From contig NC_133332.1 of assembly GCF_042186555.1 (NCBI RefSeq), positions 233,407,015-233,471,014 on the forward strand: DNA of 64,000 bases, written 5' to 3'. Made by a program: the position numbers and the translations under genes. The notes under the pieces are model-generated. The model searched no databases, was not told the origin of the DNA, and saw nothing but the letters and a program-made list of their open reading frames with translations. This document shows positions 43,468 to 55,582 of this stretch, in pieces. Positions within the stretch are counted from its first letter, which is position 1. Every line of letters starts with the position of its first letter. The DNA is from Aquarana catesbeiana (taxonomy: Eukaryota; Chordata; Amphibia; Anura; Ranidae).

Positions 43468-45115
43468 CAGGGGTAGGCAACCTTTTGAGCACAGTGTGGC
43501 GAAAAATGTTTTCAAAGAAATTGAGCGTGTCGATTTTATAACAAAAAAATGTCAACTTCACACTCTCAATCACGAAAAGAAGGATTTTTTATAAAGTAAA
43601 TGCTGTAAACTACTTTAGTAGTGAGATATTAACATCCTGCACTCTCACGCCTCAGATCAGCCCCAATTCATGCACCTTCACACCTCAGATCAATTCCCCC
43701 CTGCACATTTGCCCCACCACTGTAACCCCCCTGCACATCTGCCCCACCACTGTAACCCCCCCCCCCCCCCCTGTACATCAGCCCCACCACTGTAACTCCC
43801 CCTGCACATCAGCCCCACCACTGTACATCTGCCCCACCACTGTACTACCCTGCTCATCTGCCCCACCACTTGTAATACCCTGCACATCTGCCCCACCTCT
43901 GTACCCCCATGCTCATCTGTCCCACCACTGTAACCCCCTGTACATCTGCCCCACCACTGTACTACCCTGCTCTTCTGTCCCACCACTGTAACCCCCTGTA
44001 CATCTGCCCCACCACTGTACTACCCTGCTCATCTGCCCCACCACTGTACCTCCATGCACATCTGCTCCACCACTGAACCATCTTCCCATCTGTCCTAATA
44101 CTGAACTTATCTGCTCATGTGCCCCACCACTGTACCTCCATGCACATCTGCTCCACCACTGTACCTCCATGCACATCTGCTCCACCACTGAACCATATTC
44201 CCATCTGTCCTAATACTGAACTTATCTGCTCATGTGCCCCAGCACTGTAACCCCCTTTCTCACCTGCCCCACGACTGTACCTCCTGCACATCTGTCCCAC
44301 CTCTGTTCCCCCTGCTCTTCTGTCCCACCACTGTAACCCCCTGCTCATGTGTTCCACCAATGTACCTCCTTTCTCCTCTGCACCCGTCTGCACATCTGCC
44401 CCACCTCTGTACCCCCTGCTCCTCTGCCCAACCGCTGTAACCCCCTGCTCATCTGTTCCACCAATGTACCTCCTTTCTCATCTGGCCCAACACTGAACTC
44501 CCCCTGCTCATCTGTCCCACCACTGTAACCCCCTGCTTTTCTGTCCCAGCGCTGAACCCCTTCTCATCTCTCCCATGACTGTACCTCCTGAACATCTACC
44601 CCACCACTGTACCCCCTTGCTCTTCTGTCCCACCACTGCAACCCCCCTACTCATCTGCCCCATCAATGTACCCCTTTTCTCATCCGCCCCACCACTGTAC
44701 CTTCCTGCACATCTGCTCCACCACCGTATCCCCATGCTCTTCTGTCTCACTACTGAATCACCACCTCATCTGTCCTAACACTGAACCCATCTGCTCATCT
44801 GCTCCACCACTGTAACCCGCTTTCTCATCTGCCCCACCACTGTAACCCGCTTTCTCATCTGCCCCACCATTGTAGCTTCTGCACATCTGTCTCACCTCTG
44901 TACCCCCTGCTCTTCTGCCCTACCTCTGTTCCCCCTGCTCTCCTGCCCCACCACTGTAACTCCCTGCTCATCTGTTCCACCAATACACCTCATTTCACAT
45001 CTGCCCCACTGCTCTACCCCCCTGCTCTACCCCCCTGCTCATCTGGAGTTGGGTGCCGGCAAAAGAGGCTTCGAGTGCCGCTTGCGTCACCAGTGCCGGG
45101 GGTTGCCTACCCCTG
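43468..45115. mobile_element. hAT-type element expanded by a minisatellite
   Basis: The ends CAGGGGTAGGCAACC and GGTTGCCTACCCCTG are perfect inverses. Flanks CTTCAGTA and CGTCAGTA match at 7 of 8. Nearly all of the interior is a tandem array. No transposase. Confidence 0.9.
43690..45045 (+). repeat. Minisatellite, about 29-bp unit, more than 40 copies
   Basis: Unit close to CTGCTCATCTGCCCCACCAC plus TGTAACCCC, with many variants and local higher-order blocks (a TCCATGCACATCTGCTCC unit repeats around 44050-44180). Confidence 0.95.
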
Positions 45116-45457
45116 CGTCAGTACATTGTGTCACCAACCTAGAACAAGCATGCAGCAAGCAAATTCAGAGTGAGCGTAGAAATCTGGGTCACTTAAAGGA
45201 AACATGTATGGAGAAAATATGAATGCTACCATTACACAAGTCCACTTTTGAAAATTTTACACGGCTGGCTGTTATGTTGATTTGAAAGACTTGGACTTTT
45301 GAACAATTAAGCAGATGAGTAGTTTCAGGCCAGGCAAAGAGCATTTTCAGAAAGAAACCAGCAATGGCAGCCTACATATTCCTCAGGTCATTCCTTTTGT
45401 GAATGAGAAATAGAGGGGACATATCACACATCATTGTTTTTGTTCTGCCTCTTCCAG

Positions 45458-45584
45458 GAGGAAAGGATCGCTATCAGAAAGCCTTCACAAGGACATACAA
45501 GCAATTATTGGAGAATCTGGGGTGACATTCCGACTCCCTCCTCCCCCCGGTATTGTTCCGCAGAGAGTTCGTCCTCACCACTAA
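45458..45584 (+). CDS. Host gene terminal exon with stop
   Basis: Starts after GCCTCTTCCAG; one base completes Arg from exon j, then RKGSLSESLHKDIQAIIGES, GVTFRLPPPPGIVPQR and VRPHH, stop TAA at 45582-45584. The helix-like ESLHKDIQAII and the Pro run end the protein. Two other frames run further but are out of phase with exon j. No canonical AATAAA is seen in the next 400 bases (45585-45990), which I take as 3' untranslated sequence. Confidence 0.75.
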
Positions 45585-45989
45585 TTACAGGGGGACTTTC
45601 CTTTCTTTGGATGGATATCAGAATGACTCTTATCCGAAAGCCACAGGGCCTCCTCTGAGTTAGGACTTTGCACCTATAATTTTATCATAACTTAAAACCC
45701 ACACTACCGGGAATAAGCCACCTTCCCGGTCACCAATGGAAAAAAGATCGATGTGTCATTCTGAACATGCTGAAAGGGTAAATCGGTAACTGGCGCCACT
45801 AACTGTCCCACCCTATCATTACAGAAACAAAGGCCGGGTAGTTTTACAGGAATTAATAACTTTTTATTCTTACAATCCTTATAATTACCAGCAGGCTATA
45901 AAATGTAAATCCGTAAGGCATCCCGGATTACGAAATATTTTTTTTTTTCATTTAAAGGCAAAGAAGTGTATTTTCAGTGAGTATGTATT
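45585..45989 (+). other. Probable 3' untranslated region
   Basis: Follows the stop of the host gene. AT-rich, with TTTTTATTCTTACAA and a run of T at 45941. It contains no canonical polyadenylation signal before the TTAA element that starts at 45990; AATAAG occurs at 45712. Confidence 0.45.
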
Positions 45990-45993
45990 TTAA

Positions 45994-46958
45994 CCGCTTC
46001 AGCCCCGGAAGAATTTACCCCCTTCCTGACCAGAGCGTTTTTTGCGATTCGGCACTGCGTCGCTTTAACTGACAATTGCGCAGTCGTGCGACGTTGTACC
46101 CAAACAAAATTGACATTCTTTTTTTCCCCACAAATAGAGCTTTCTTTTGGTGGTATTTGATCGCCTCTTTATTTTTTGCTCTATAAACAAAAAAAGAGCG
46201 ACAATTTTGAAAAAAACACAATATTTTGTAATTTTTTGCTATAATAAATATCCCCATTTTTTTTTTTAAAAAAAGCAAATTTTTTCTTAGTTTAAGCCGA
46301 TATGTATTCTTCTACATATGTTCGGTAAAAAAAATCGCAATAAGCGTATATTGATTAGTTTGCGCAAAAGTTATAGCGTCTACAAAATAGGGGATAGATT
46401 TATAGCATTTTTATTATTTTTTTTTTTTTTTACTAGTAATGGCGGCGATCTGTGATTTTTATCGTGACTGCGACATTATGGCGGGCACATCGGACAATTT
46501 TGACACATTTTTGGAACCATTGGCATTAATACAGCGATCAGTGCGATTAACAATGCATTGATTACTGTAAAAATGTCACTGGCAATGAAGGGGTTAACAC
46601 TAGGGGGCGCTCGAGGGGTTAACTGTGTTCCCTGGGGGGTGATTCTAACTGTAGGGGGAGGGGACTGACTGGAGGAAGTGACGGATCATGGTTCCTAGCT
46701 AATAGGAACACACGATCTGTCACTCCTGTCAGAACAGAACAGGGAAGTGTGTGTTTACACACACTCGTCCCTGTTCTGTGCCTCCTGCTCACGATTGCTC
46801 GTGGCAGGTCATCGCGACCGTCAGCCACGAGCATGAGCAACCCCGCTGTGCAGCGCGCGCCTGCTATCCAGACCCCGCGAGCCAACGTATAGCTACGTGG
46901 TTTCACGCAGGGGAGCCAACCTGCCGCAGTATAACTGCGGTGGCTGGTCCGGAAGCGG
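45994..46958. mobile_element. TTAA-flanked DNA transposon, non-autonomous
   Basis: TTAA at 45990-45993 and 46959-46962. The ends CCGCTTCAGCCCCGG and CCGGAAGCGG are partly inverted. The same family occurs at 48649-49339 and up to 55228, sharing GCGATTCGGCACTGCGT and CTAGTAATGGCGG. piggyBac- or Kolobok-type by target. Confidence 0.8.
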
Positions 46959-46962
46959 TTAA

Positions 46963-47427
46963 TTATTAATCTGAAGGCATCTTTTTAAAAAGAGATTAAC
47001 ATTTGCATTTTTACTTATTTTCATAGCAATGTTTTATTTACAGCGGATGTAAACAAATACATATACCCAGTGAAGTGACTGGCCTCAGGTGATACACAGA
47101 GATGAAACAAATCTTCCTACATAAGTTGTACCTGTTTATCTGTAGTCTTCTCTTCTCAACATCTGTTCAAAGTCCAGAAATTGTAAAACTTGTCTGAGCT
47201 GTCAGAATAAAGGTGGGTAGAGAGCTGAAGTAACACTCTGCTGGGCTCAGTGAGGAGAGCTTTGTCATTGGAGGAAAGAGACTCACACACCCCCCTCCAC
47301 AAAGGAACAGAGCTGAGGCTGTCAATCAGCTGGAGATCCCTCTCCTATCTTCTCTTGCTGTCAGGAAAACTTATCAGAAGTGATTCATGCCGATAGCTGA
47401 AAAACAACGAGGCAGACAAAAATGACA
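46963..47427. other. No feature recognised
   Basis: AT-rich sequence with short frames only; neither tandem nor inverted structure was seen. Confidence 0.4.
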
Positions 47428-47842
47428 CTTATGTACACACGGGCGGACTTTCTGGAATCAAAGGTCCGACGGTCTTTCCAACGCACTTTTGACGGACTTC
47501 CGACAGACTTTTGAACGAACGAACTTGGCTACACACGATCACACCAAAGTCCGTGATGACGTACGACCGGACTAAAATAAGAAAGTTGATAGCCAGTAGC
47601 CAATAGCTGCCCTAGCGTCGGTTTTCGTCCGTCGGACTAGCATACAGACGAACGGATATTTCGACCGGACTCGAATCTGTCGGAAGGATTTGAAACATGT
47701 TCCAAATCTAAAGTCCGTCTGATTTTCGACCAGAAAGGTCCGTCGGAAGTCCGATGAAGCCCACACACGGTCGGATTGTCCGACGGATTCATTCCGGCGG
47801 ACGAGTTCGGTCGAAAAGTCCGCCCGTGTGTACACGGCATTA
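47428..47842. mobile_element. MITE, GTACACACG family, second copy
   Basis: The ends TGTACACACGGGCGGACTTT and AAAGTCCGCCCGTGTGTACA are perfect 20-base inverses. The interior is dense in GTCCG/CGGAC pairs, so the whole element can fold back. Related to 34882-35306. Confidence 0.85.
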
Positions 47843-48644
47843 GGGCACTGAGGCTGGGGGGTGGGGGCGTCGGTAGTAAAGCGACGCTTTTTTTAGCGGC
47901 TCTTTACCGTCGTTTCAGCTGCGCTTTTCGGGCGCAAGCAGGGCGCTTTTAACCCGCGCTAGCGGCCGAAGAAGGGGTTAATACTGCCCATGTAGCGCTG
48001 CTGTAGGCACTTCGGCGGCGCTGCCCATTGATTTCACCGCTCCTAAAGCGCCTAAAGCGAGATAAGTACATACTATAGAAGCATATGTTTTGTACATAAT
48101 TCATGTCTGAGGTTTACAACCACTTTAATAATTTGCATGTTCTGTTCCTGTGTATTGTCTGTATGTCAGACAGCAAAGTTAAAATTCCTGCTGCACAGCT
48201 CCGCAGATAAACTGATTACAGGATTAGCCTTTTATAGGTTGTATTACTTTGTTTTCAGCACAGTACTTGTGAGAAACAAATAAACTCCTATCTATATTTT
48301 TAATGAAAAAACTGTATATGGAAGCAGTTACTTTAAGCGTTATTTATATTAAAGTTATCACATTAAAGTATAACTACTGTAACTGAGAGTCATTCACTTT
48401 CTATAGAATGGTTAAACAAAACTAAACCCTTCTATTATCTGCCAAGGAAAGTGCCATCCTAGCCTTTGTTTAGATCTGCAGCTGCCATGGTGCTACACAC
48501 ATGACCAGCTATGACACCAGCCATTCAATGATTTGAAAGTTCAGTCCAGAGCTGACATAAGCACGCTGGCAACTTTGACAGTTACCACCAGAGGCATGCC
48601 TGGAATGTAGCAGAACCAACAGGAGTTTTCCTTCGTGAAACAGT
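47843..48644. other. Repeat-like sequence, no gene
   Basis: 47850-48060 is GC-rich with GCGCT/AGCGC motifs and looks like an old MITE. The rest is AT-rich and unassigned. Confidence 0.4.
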
Positions 48645-48648
48645 TTAA

Positions 48649-49339
48649 CCACTTAAGGACCTGAAGGATTTGCCCCCTTAATGACCAGGCCATTTTTTTG
48701 CGATTCGGCACTGCGTTGCTTTAACTGACAATTGCATGGATATTTTTCCCACAAATAGAGCTTTCTTTTGGTGGTATTTGATCACCCCTGCGGTTTTTAT
48801 TTTTTGAGCTATAAACAAACAAAGAGCGCCAATTTAAAAAAAATAAAAAAATAAAATAAAAATTTCGTTTTACTTTTTGTTATAATACATATCCAAAAAT
48901 ATATATAAAAAAAACACATTTATTCATCAGTTTAGGCCGATATATATTCTTCCACATAATTTGGTAAAAAAAAAAAATCGCAATAGGCGTACATTGATTG
49001 GGTTGCGCCAAAGTTATCACGTCTACAAACTATGGGATAGATTTAGGGACTTTTATTTCTTTATATTGTTTTTACTAGTAATGGCGGCGATCTGCGATTT
49101 TTAGCGTGACTGCGACATTGCGGATCCGCTTGTTTACACTGGTGGATCCCCATTCTGCCTCTGTACTAGGTGATCGCGGGTCGCCGGCGGACATCAAGGC
49201 GCCCAACCCAGGGGCACGCTCCCACAACGTGAGCGAGAGCGCGTGCCCGCAACTGCACCAGCCGCCGTAGTGGTACAGGGATTTTGCGCAGCGATGCCAA
49301 CCTGCCGCTGTATAAGTATGTGAGCTGGTCGGCAAGTGG
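48649..49339. mobile_element. TTAA-flanked DNA transposon, second copy
   Basis: TTAA at 48645-48648 and 49340-49343. Starts CCACTTAAGGACC and ends GGCAAGTGG. Same family as 45994-46958, with A-rich low-complexity inside at 48836-48870. Confidence 0.8.
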
Positions 49340-49343
49340 TTAA

Positions 49344-49878
49344 TCAATGGGTTTACTTCCACTTCACGAATTAGTAACTGTCAGCATTTTATGGATGTAC
49401 TCCCATTGCATAGATTCCACATAAGAAACTTACTATTTATGTAGCAGGGAAGGGTTAGAATCTCAGGTGTTTGTGAAAGTCTTTGTTTCCTTTGGAAAAA
49501 CTCACTTCCTGTCTCTGGTGGTGTTTTTTGGGAATAGAAAGGGAGGAGGATTCTTTCCAAAGAAGACGTAGCCAGCAAAGGAAGAATCGCCCCAAAATCT
49601 GAAACAGGATTCCTAGTTTATTTGAAACAGAAAGAGAAAAAGTTTACAATTGCATTACTCTTTATTATAAACATCCTACATTCTTGAAAGCCTATTGGTT
49701 TCATTTTAAAGCCCAATTTCTACCTCCAAAACAGCTCTGGGGCAGTTCCAGGCAGAAAGTCAAACCATTCAGTGAACTAGTTCTTTACTGCAATGCTGTA
49801 GCAAGTACAATAAGTGTATCTATAACTGGAAGTTTCACAATTTATGAAAGCTAAAGTTAGGCCTCAAGCAAACTGGAA
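49344..49878. other. No feature recognised
   Basis: Unassigned intergenic sequence with short frames only. Confidence 0.4.
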
Positions 49879-50241
49879 GGCTCTATTCACACTTGTAGCA
49901 CTCCAGAGTTGGGGCGACTTTGGAGTGCAACTTTGGATGGGTGCAACTTGGATACGACTTTGGCTTTGACAAGTGATAATGGACAACTGTTGCGCACAAG
50001 TTGCATTGTATACAGTTCAGGTACGACTTTCATGCAACATCTGAGGGTTAACATTGAAATCTATGGCCCTCAAGTTGCACGAAAATCAGACCAAAGTAGT
50101 GCATGAACTACTTTGAATTTGCTGCAACTTTAAGTCGCACATATATGAATGGTTATCATTGGAAAAAATGGGGAATGACTTATTATGCCACCTTAATGTC
50201 CAAAGTTGCATGACAAGTCGCACAAGTGTGAATGGAGCCTT
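49879..50241. mobile_element. Harbinger-like MITE
   Basis: The ends AAGGCTCTATTCACACTTG and CAAGTGTGAATGGAGCCTT are inverted. The interior repeats CAACTTTG/AAGTTGCA. No coding capacity. Confidence 0.75.
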
Positions 50242-52004
50242 AGCCCCAGTGCATGAGGCTCCCGTGCTTCGCTATAGCTGAAAGGCACAATCGTACTGTC
50301 CAGCCACTATACTATGAGTCTAACAGCTGCCACAGCTGGACAGGACTGGGCAGTGCAGGTAGTAGTATGACATGGGACAGATGCCCAGAACGTAAGCAGT
50401 CTGTATTCTGGGCATTTGTCCCGGAGTGCATACCACCTTAAACAGAGGTACTGCTAAGTGTACCTCCCAGCTCCGTTCAGCTGCAGCAGCTGTCTGACTT
50501 GGCAGGCTGGGCCCTCCAGCAACAGCTAAACGCTGGCGCCTCAGGCACAAGGGCTAAACACCCAGTGTGCACAAGGCCTTAGCAGGCTTTTCATTGTGCC
50601 TCTGGTTGGGATTGTAGCCTGTTGTACTTGGTTCTCACTTTGCAGTTCACCTCTCTGAAAATGACATAAGCTGGTGATCAAAACATTTTGTCCATGTATC
50701 TGAAGGCTAAGGATCAGAGCTATCAGATAATATGGTTACCCCATCCATATGAGTTTAGGGTGTGTAGCGGTGCCCTTACTGGGGTCACTACGTGTTCTAG
50801 CATCCACACATAACCCTGCTGATCAGACATCCATTTTGGCATACTTTCCCAGACAATGAACAGTCTCTTGCTTGTTTTTGTTATTTTTATTAGGGGATTA
50901 AACTTGGGTGGGAAAAAGGGACATGGGGTGCCTAGATAATGGATCTTTAGCAATGGAAATAAATGTAGTTTGTATCCAAATCTGACAGTCTCTTCCTCTG
51001 CACATCTCCTCCAGCACACTACTTGAGATCGCTTGCTTCACTTCACTGTCCAATTCTAGATTGCTGTCACATTAGCACAAGGCTAGGCCTCACTCTGAAT
51101 AAGTCCTAACATTTTCCTGATAGCCCATTACAGGCAGGGGTCTGCAGTCCCCTCTGAGGTAGCAACCATTTTAGATGAGAAGAATAAATGTGCTAACTGA
51201 CACTTGGTGGACTACTGATCCCAGCACGTCCGATGCAAATCCTGACAGCCCTCCTGGCTGCAGCAACTTGACTCTATAACAACAGCAACTTGACTCTATA
51301 ACAACCCCACAGTCTCTCCCTCTGGCTCCACATCCGACTCCTAGCATGTCTCTTCCAGAGCTTTCCACTGTGCTTTTCACTCACTGACCCCGGCATGGAT
51401 CCCTCCTGAATGACTTGCCTGGAGATGCTCCCAACTGTCCTCTTTCTTGCTCCTGTTCCAGGACACCTCTCAATGACCATGTAAGGAGAGGCTCCCTCCC
51501 ATCTCCCGGCCTAGGGTACCCCCCCGAAAGGTAGTTTACTCAGACCACAACAGTCTAACACCCCATCATCCAGTTCATCCAGCAGGCTGACCATGGGTAT
51601 ATATAGGAGGCCTGCCCCCAGTTAATCCTAGTTGGGGATTGGTCAGGGCTCCCACATACACCCCATGTCACAACAACTCTCTGCCCTGCCCCTTTTCCAG
51701 AACATTCTCCCTGGATACAAAGGAGGCGCCCAAGAGCTGAGGCACATGCCAGTCACCTGCTGCTATACTAAACCACCCCTCTGCCCCAGATCAAAACAAA
51801 CAGGCCTAATTCACAGCTAGGCCTGCCTAAATTTACCTGCACTGGCAGTATACATAAAAACCCACTACTCTAGCACCTACCTTAGGGTAGAGGGTGCTAC
51901 AAGTGTATAGGAAATAGAGCTATAGTCAGAAACAGTGGCGGCTGATGCTCAAAATGTTTGGGGGGCGCAAACAAACTGAAAAATTCTGAAAAAAACCTCA
52001 TCGA
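50242..52004. other. Mixed repeats, no gene
   Basis: 50242-50582 has inverted pieces (ACAGCTG, GCCCAGAA/TTCTGGGC). 50755-51905 is bounded by AGGGTGTGTAGCGGTGCCC and AGAGGGTGCTACA and may be one old element; it includes a direct repeat of AACAGCAACTTGACTCTATA at 51258-51302. No conserved frame. Confidence 0.4.
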
Positions 52005-52155
52005 TTGCAGCCTCACTATGCCCATCAGTTGCAGCCACTGTGCCCATCAATTTCAGCCACTGTGCCATCAAACGCAGCTACTGTGCTATCAAACACAGCC
52101 ACTGTGCCATCAAATGCTGCCACTGTGCCATCAAACGTAGCCACTGTGCCAGTAA
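52005..52155 (+). repeat. Short minisatellite, about 21-bp unit, 6-7 copies
   Basis: Unit close to GCCACTGTGCCATCAAACGC with variants. The sequence after it, 52156-53060, holds no feature I recognise. Confidence 0.85.
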
Positions 52156-53063
52156 CAGACCCGAGCACCTGATTGGTGGAGAGGCGGTTCAGTGTTAGTA
52201 AAGTGAATATTCATTCTAACATGCCTGGGTGAACTGTGAGCGCCAAGCATGTCTCTCTCTGTTCACCTATTTTGAAGCCTATTAGAGCCTATGGCTGCAT
52301 CCACTGATTCTTTTGAAAAGATTTTTGGTTGATTACTGGTCTCAAATGCAAAGAGACATACAGAGGAGAGGTGTGAAAAATACCTGTGAAGATTTACACA
52401 GCCCTGCCAGACAGCAAAGACAGGTACTTGTTATGCAGTTATATAACACAGCCTGGGTGCCTCTCTGCTCCCAGCAAATGGACAGTAAAAGAGCAGCAGA
52501 AGACTGATGAGCTCATCCCTTCGCTCATTACCTCTATCAGTATGTTACTTATCAGTACATATGTGTCTGACACATCTGATAAGCCCCTAGTTCTGGAGGC
52601 TTATACGAAGTTAAATGTAAGTAATTAAACTAGCAGCATTTAAATATAAATTTAATATGTTTTATCAAATGCATTCATTTAGTTTTTTATATATTCTTAT
52701 ATATTAAGCCTTATGGTGCTTAAAACTCGGTCATCCAATCCCTCATTTTATGTTCCTGATGTAAATATTAGCAGATAACTGTGGATGTAGAAGTAAAGTG
52801 CCTTATGAAGCTTCTAGCTTTGGGGTGGACGTCCTTTTTTCAGTACTAGATTTACATACATTGGATAGGATACAGTTTCACTGTGACTATAGCAGATGGT
52901 ACAGACAGCATTACTGGCTATATAAAGGATCTGAGCTTCCAAGAGTTAGGAGAGTCTTCAGCAAAGGCTTTTTGAACAGATGACAATGCATTATATTCCA
53001 CCATCATACACTCAGTTGTGTTCCACCATTCCAACCTTTGCACAGTCTGGAGCTTGCTACATA

Positions 53064-54175
53064 CAGTATCTCACAAAAGTGAGTACACCCCTCACATTTT
53101 TAAAATATTTTATTCTATCTTTTCATGTGACAACACTGAAGAAATGACACTTTGCTACAATGTAAAGTAGTGAGTGTACAGCTTGTATAACAGTGTAAAT
53201 TTGCTGTCCCCTCAAAACAACTCAACACACAGCCATTAATGTCTAAACCGCTGGCAACAAAAGTGAGTACACCCCTAAGTGAAAATGTCCAAATTGGGCC
53301 CAAAGTGTCAATATTTTGTGTGGCCACCATTATTTTCCAGCACTGCCTTAACCCTCCTGGTCATGGAGTTCACCAGAGCTTCATAGGTTGCCAATGGAGT
53401 CCTCTTCCACTCCTCCATTATGACATCTTTAGAAGAGGCTTCCTTCTGGGACGACAGCCATGCAGACCAATTTGATGCAGTGTGCGGCGTATGATCTGAG
53501 CACTGACAGGCTGACCCCCCCACCCCTTCAACCTCTGCAGCAATGCTGGCAGCACTCATACATCTATTTCCCAAAGACAAGCTCTGGATATGACGCTGAG
53601 CACGTGCACTCAACTTCTTTGGTCTACCATGGCAAGGCCTGTTCTGAGTGGAACCTGTCCTGTTAAACCGCTGTATGGTCTTGGCCACCATGCTGCAGCT
53701 CAGTTTCAGGGTCCCGGCAATCTTCTAGTAGCCTAGGCCATCTTTTTATAGAGCACCAATTCTTTTTTTCAGATCCTCAGAGAGTTCTTTTCCATGAGGT
53801 GGCATGTTGAACTTCCAGTGGCCAGTATGAGAGAGTGAGAGTGATAACACCAAATTTAACACACCTGCTCCCCATTCACACCTGAGACCTTGTAACACTA
53901 ACGAGTCACATGACACCGGGGAGGGAAAATGGCTAATTGCTCCCAATTTGCATATTTTCACTTAGGGGTGTACTCACTTTTGTTGCCAGCGGTTTAGACA
54001 TTAATGGCTGTGTTGAGTTATTTTGAGGGGACAGCAAATTTACACTGTTATACAAGCTGTACACTCACTACTTTACATTGTAGCAAAGTGTCATTTCTTC
54101 AGTGTTGTCACATGAAAACATATAATAAAATATTTACAAAAATGTGAGGGCTGTACTCACTTTTGTGAGATACCG
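53064..54175. mobile_element. Tc1-like transposon with long IR/DR ends, internally deleted
   Basis: TA-flanked (53062-53063, 54176-54177). Terminal inverted repeats are about 215 bp. Each contains the transposase-binding type motif twice, outer ACAAAAGTGAGTACACCCCT and an inner copy near 53258 (and the mirror at 53963), the IR/DR arrangement of Tc1 relatives. The transposase gene between them is shortened. Confidence 0.93.
53308..53961 (-). pseudogene. Tc1-like transposase remnant, catalytic core deleted
   Basis: The N-terminal piece (53746-53961) contains GKELSEDLKKRI, the first helix-turn-helix. The next piece (53308-53691) carries MVAKTIQRFNRTGST, the GRPKKLS hook and the second helix-turn-helix. 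It then jumps directly to the C-terminal VIMEEWKRTP and RRVKAVLENNGGHTKY. The entire DDE segment is missing, and a frame break lies between the two pieces (about 53692-53745). It can therefore bind at most, not cut. Minus strand. Confidence 0.88.
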
Positions 54176-54177
54176 TA

Positions 54178-54744
54178 CATTGCAGTGTGATTGTACAAGC
54201 TCCAACCTAAACAATCCTTTCAGTTAATATCAAGCAGGCTCTTGGACCATAAAGCGCATGAATCTAGAGGTTGGGGACTGTACAATTAGATTGCAGTGTG
54301 TGTGTGTGTGTGCACAGCTTGAGATCCACCTGTACTGTAAAAAAAAGACATCTGACTTTCACTGCCAGGATCCACTTACAATGTTGTCTTATCCAAAAAC
54401 TCCACAGGAACATATGTACACGTATATATATATAACATGCTTGTTAGGATATTTGCCATTGGTAGCAGGTGACACTAAAGCAAGCACATTATCCCACAAG
54501 GTTGTTCTGCAGAGAATTCTAAGCTTGCTAGTTTCCCACCTGCAGTGAGGACACTGCAAGCTACTACTATAGAGGAAAGGAATAAGGTGCAGTATGTCTA
54601 AAGACCACTAGATGGCACTGTTGCCTACCATTAGCTTACAGTAAAACCTCTCATGATATAAACATGGGGTCTTCCATTGCTGACCTCATCTTGCTACTTC
54701 CCTAGTTGTCATGTTGACACCATCTTTTTTTTTTTTTTTTTTAC
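54178..54744. other. Unassigned sequence with GT microsatellite
   Basis: A short (GT)n at 54296-54312 and a TA-rich run at 54421; a 20-base T-run at 54726. No gene. Confidence 0.5.
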
Positions 54745-55228
54745 TAGTAATGGCGGAGATCTGCCATTTTTTAGCAGGACTACGACATTGTGGCAGACAG
54801 ACCGGACACTTTTCTGGGACCAGTGACATTTACACAGCGATCAGTGCTATAAAAACGCACTGATTACTGTATAAATGACACTGGCAGGGAAGGGGTTAAC
54901 ACTAGGGGGTGATCAAAGGGTTAAATGTTCCCTAAGGAGGTGTTTCTAACTGGGGGGTAGTGGAGACAGATCGCTGTTCCTAATCACTAAGAACAGACAA
55001 TCTCACTCTACTCCCGACAGAGCGGGGATTTGCTTTGTTTACAATGGCAGATCCCCGTTCTGCCGCTTTGTTGAGCGATCGCGGGTGGCCGGCGGACATC
55101 GAGTATGCCGGACCCGCTAATTGGTTCCCTCCGCTAGTGAGTGGGTACACAAATGGGCACGTGCCGCCGTGTACATGCAGGAGAGCCAACCTGCCACAGT
55201 ACAACTGCGGCGGCTGGTCGGGAACCGG
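54745..55228. mobile_element. TTAA-type transposon, third copy, left end missing
   Basis: Begins in the family at ACTAGTAATGGCGGAGATCT and ends GGTCGGGAACCGG followed by TTAA (55229-55232). The left terminus is replaced by a T-run, so it is truncated. Confidence 0.7.
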
Positions 55229-55582
55229 TTAATGATCACTGATATAGATACTCTACCTGAGTAATAAAACTTTTTTTATTATAAAAGTAGAAGAGAGCAA
55301 CATAAAACCAGTGCAATATTTGACACTGTTTTTGATAGCTATTCTCAATGAATTCTCAAGGGGCTCATCAGATATTTTGGTTCTAATTTTACCCTTCATG
55401 TTCTTCATCCTTGAAAATAGTTGCTCACAAATATACAGTAGGAGGTGTTGCTCAAAATTGGTGACATGAATAAGGTGTGATTGTGAAGAGTAGGAGATTT
55501 TTCACAAAATGTCCAGTAAAGAGACATTGGCAAATTTTCTTCAACCGTATGTCTTTGCGAACAAAAAACTCCAAAAAACATT

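Noticed and set aside
43690..45045. Possible CRISPR-like array of regular 29-bp units
   Set aside because: Units are contiguous without spacers and lie inside an hAT element of a eukaryotic genome; it is a minisatellite.
54296..54312. GT microsatellite as a regulatory site
   Set aside because: Too short and without context; left as simple repeat.
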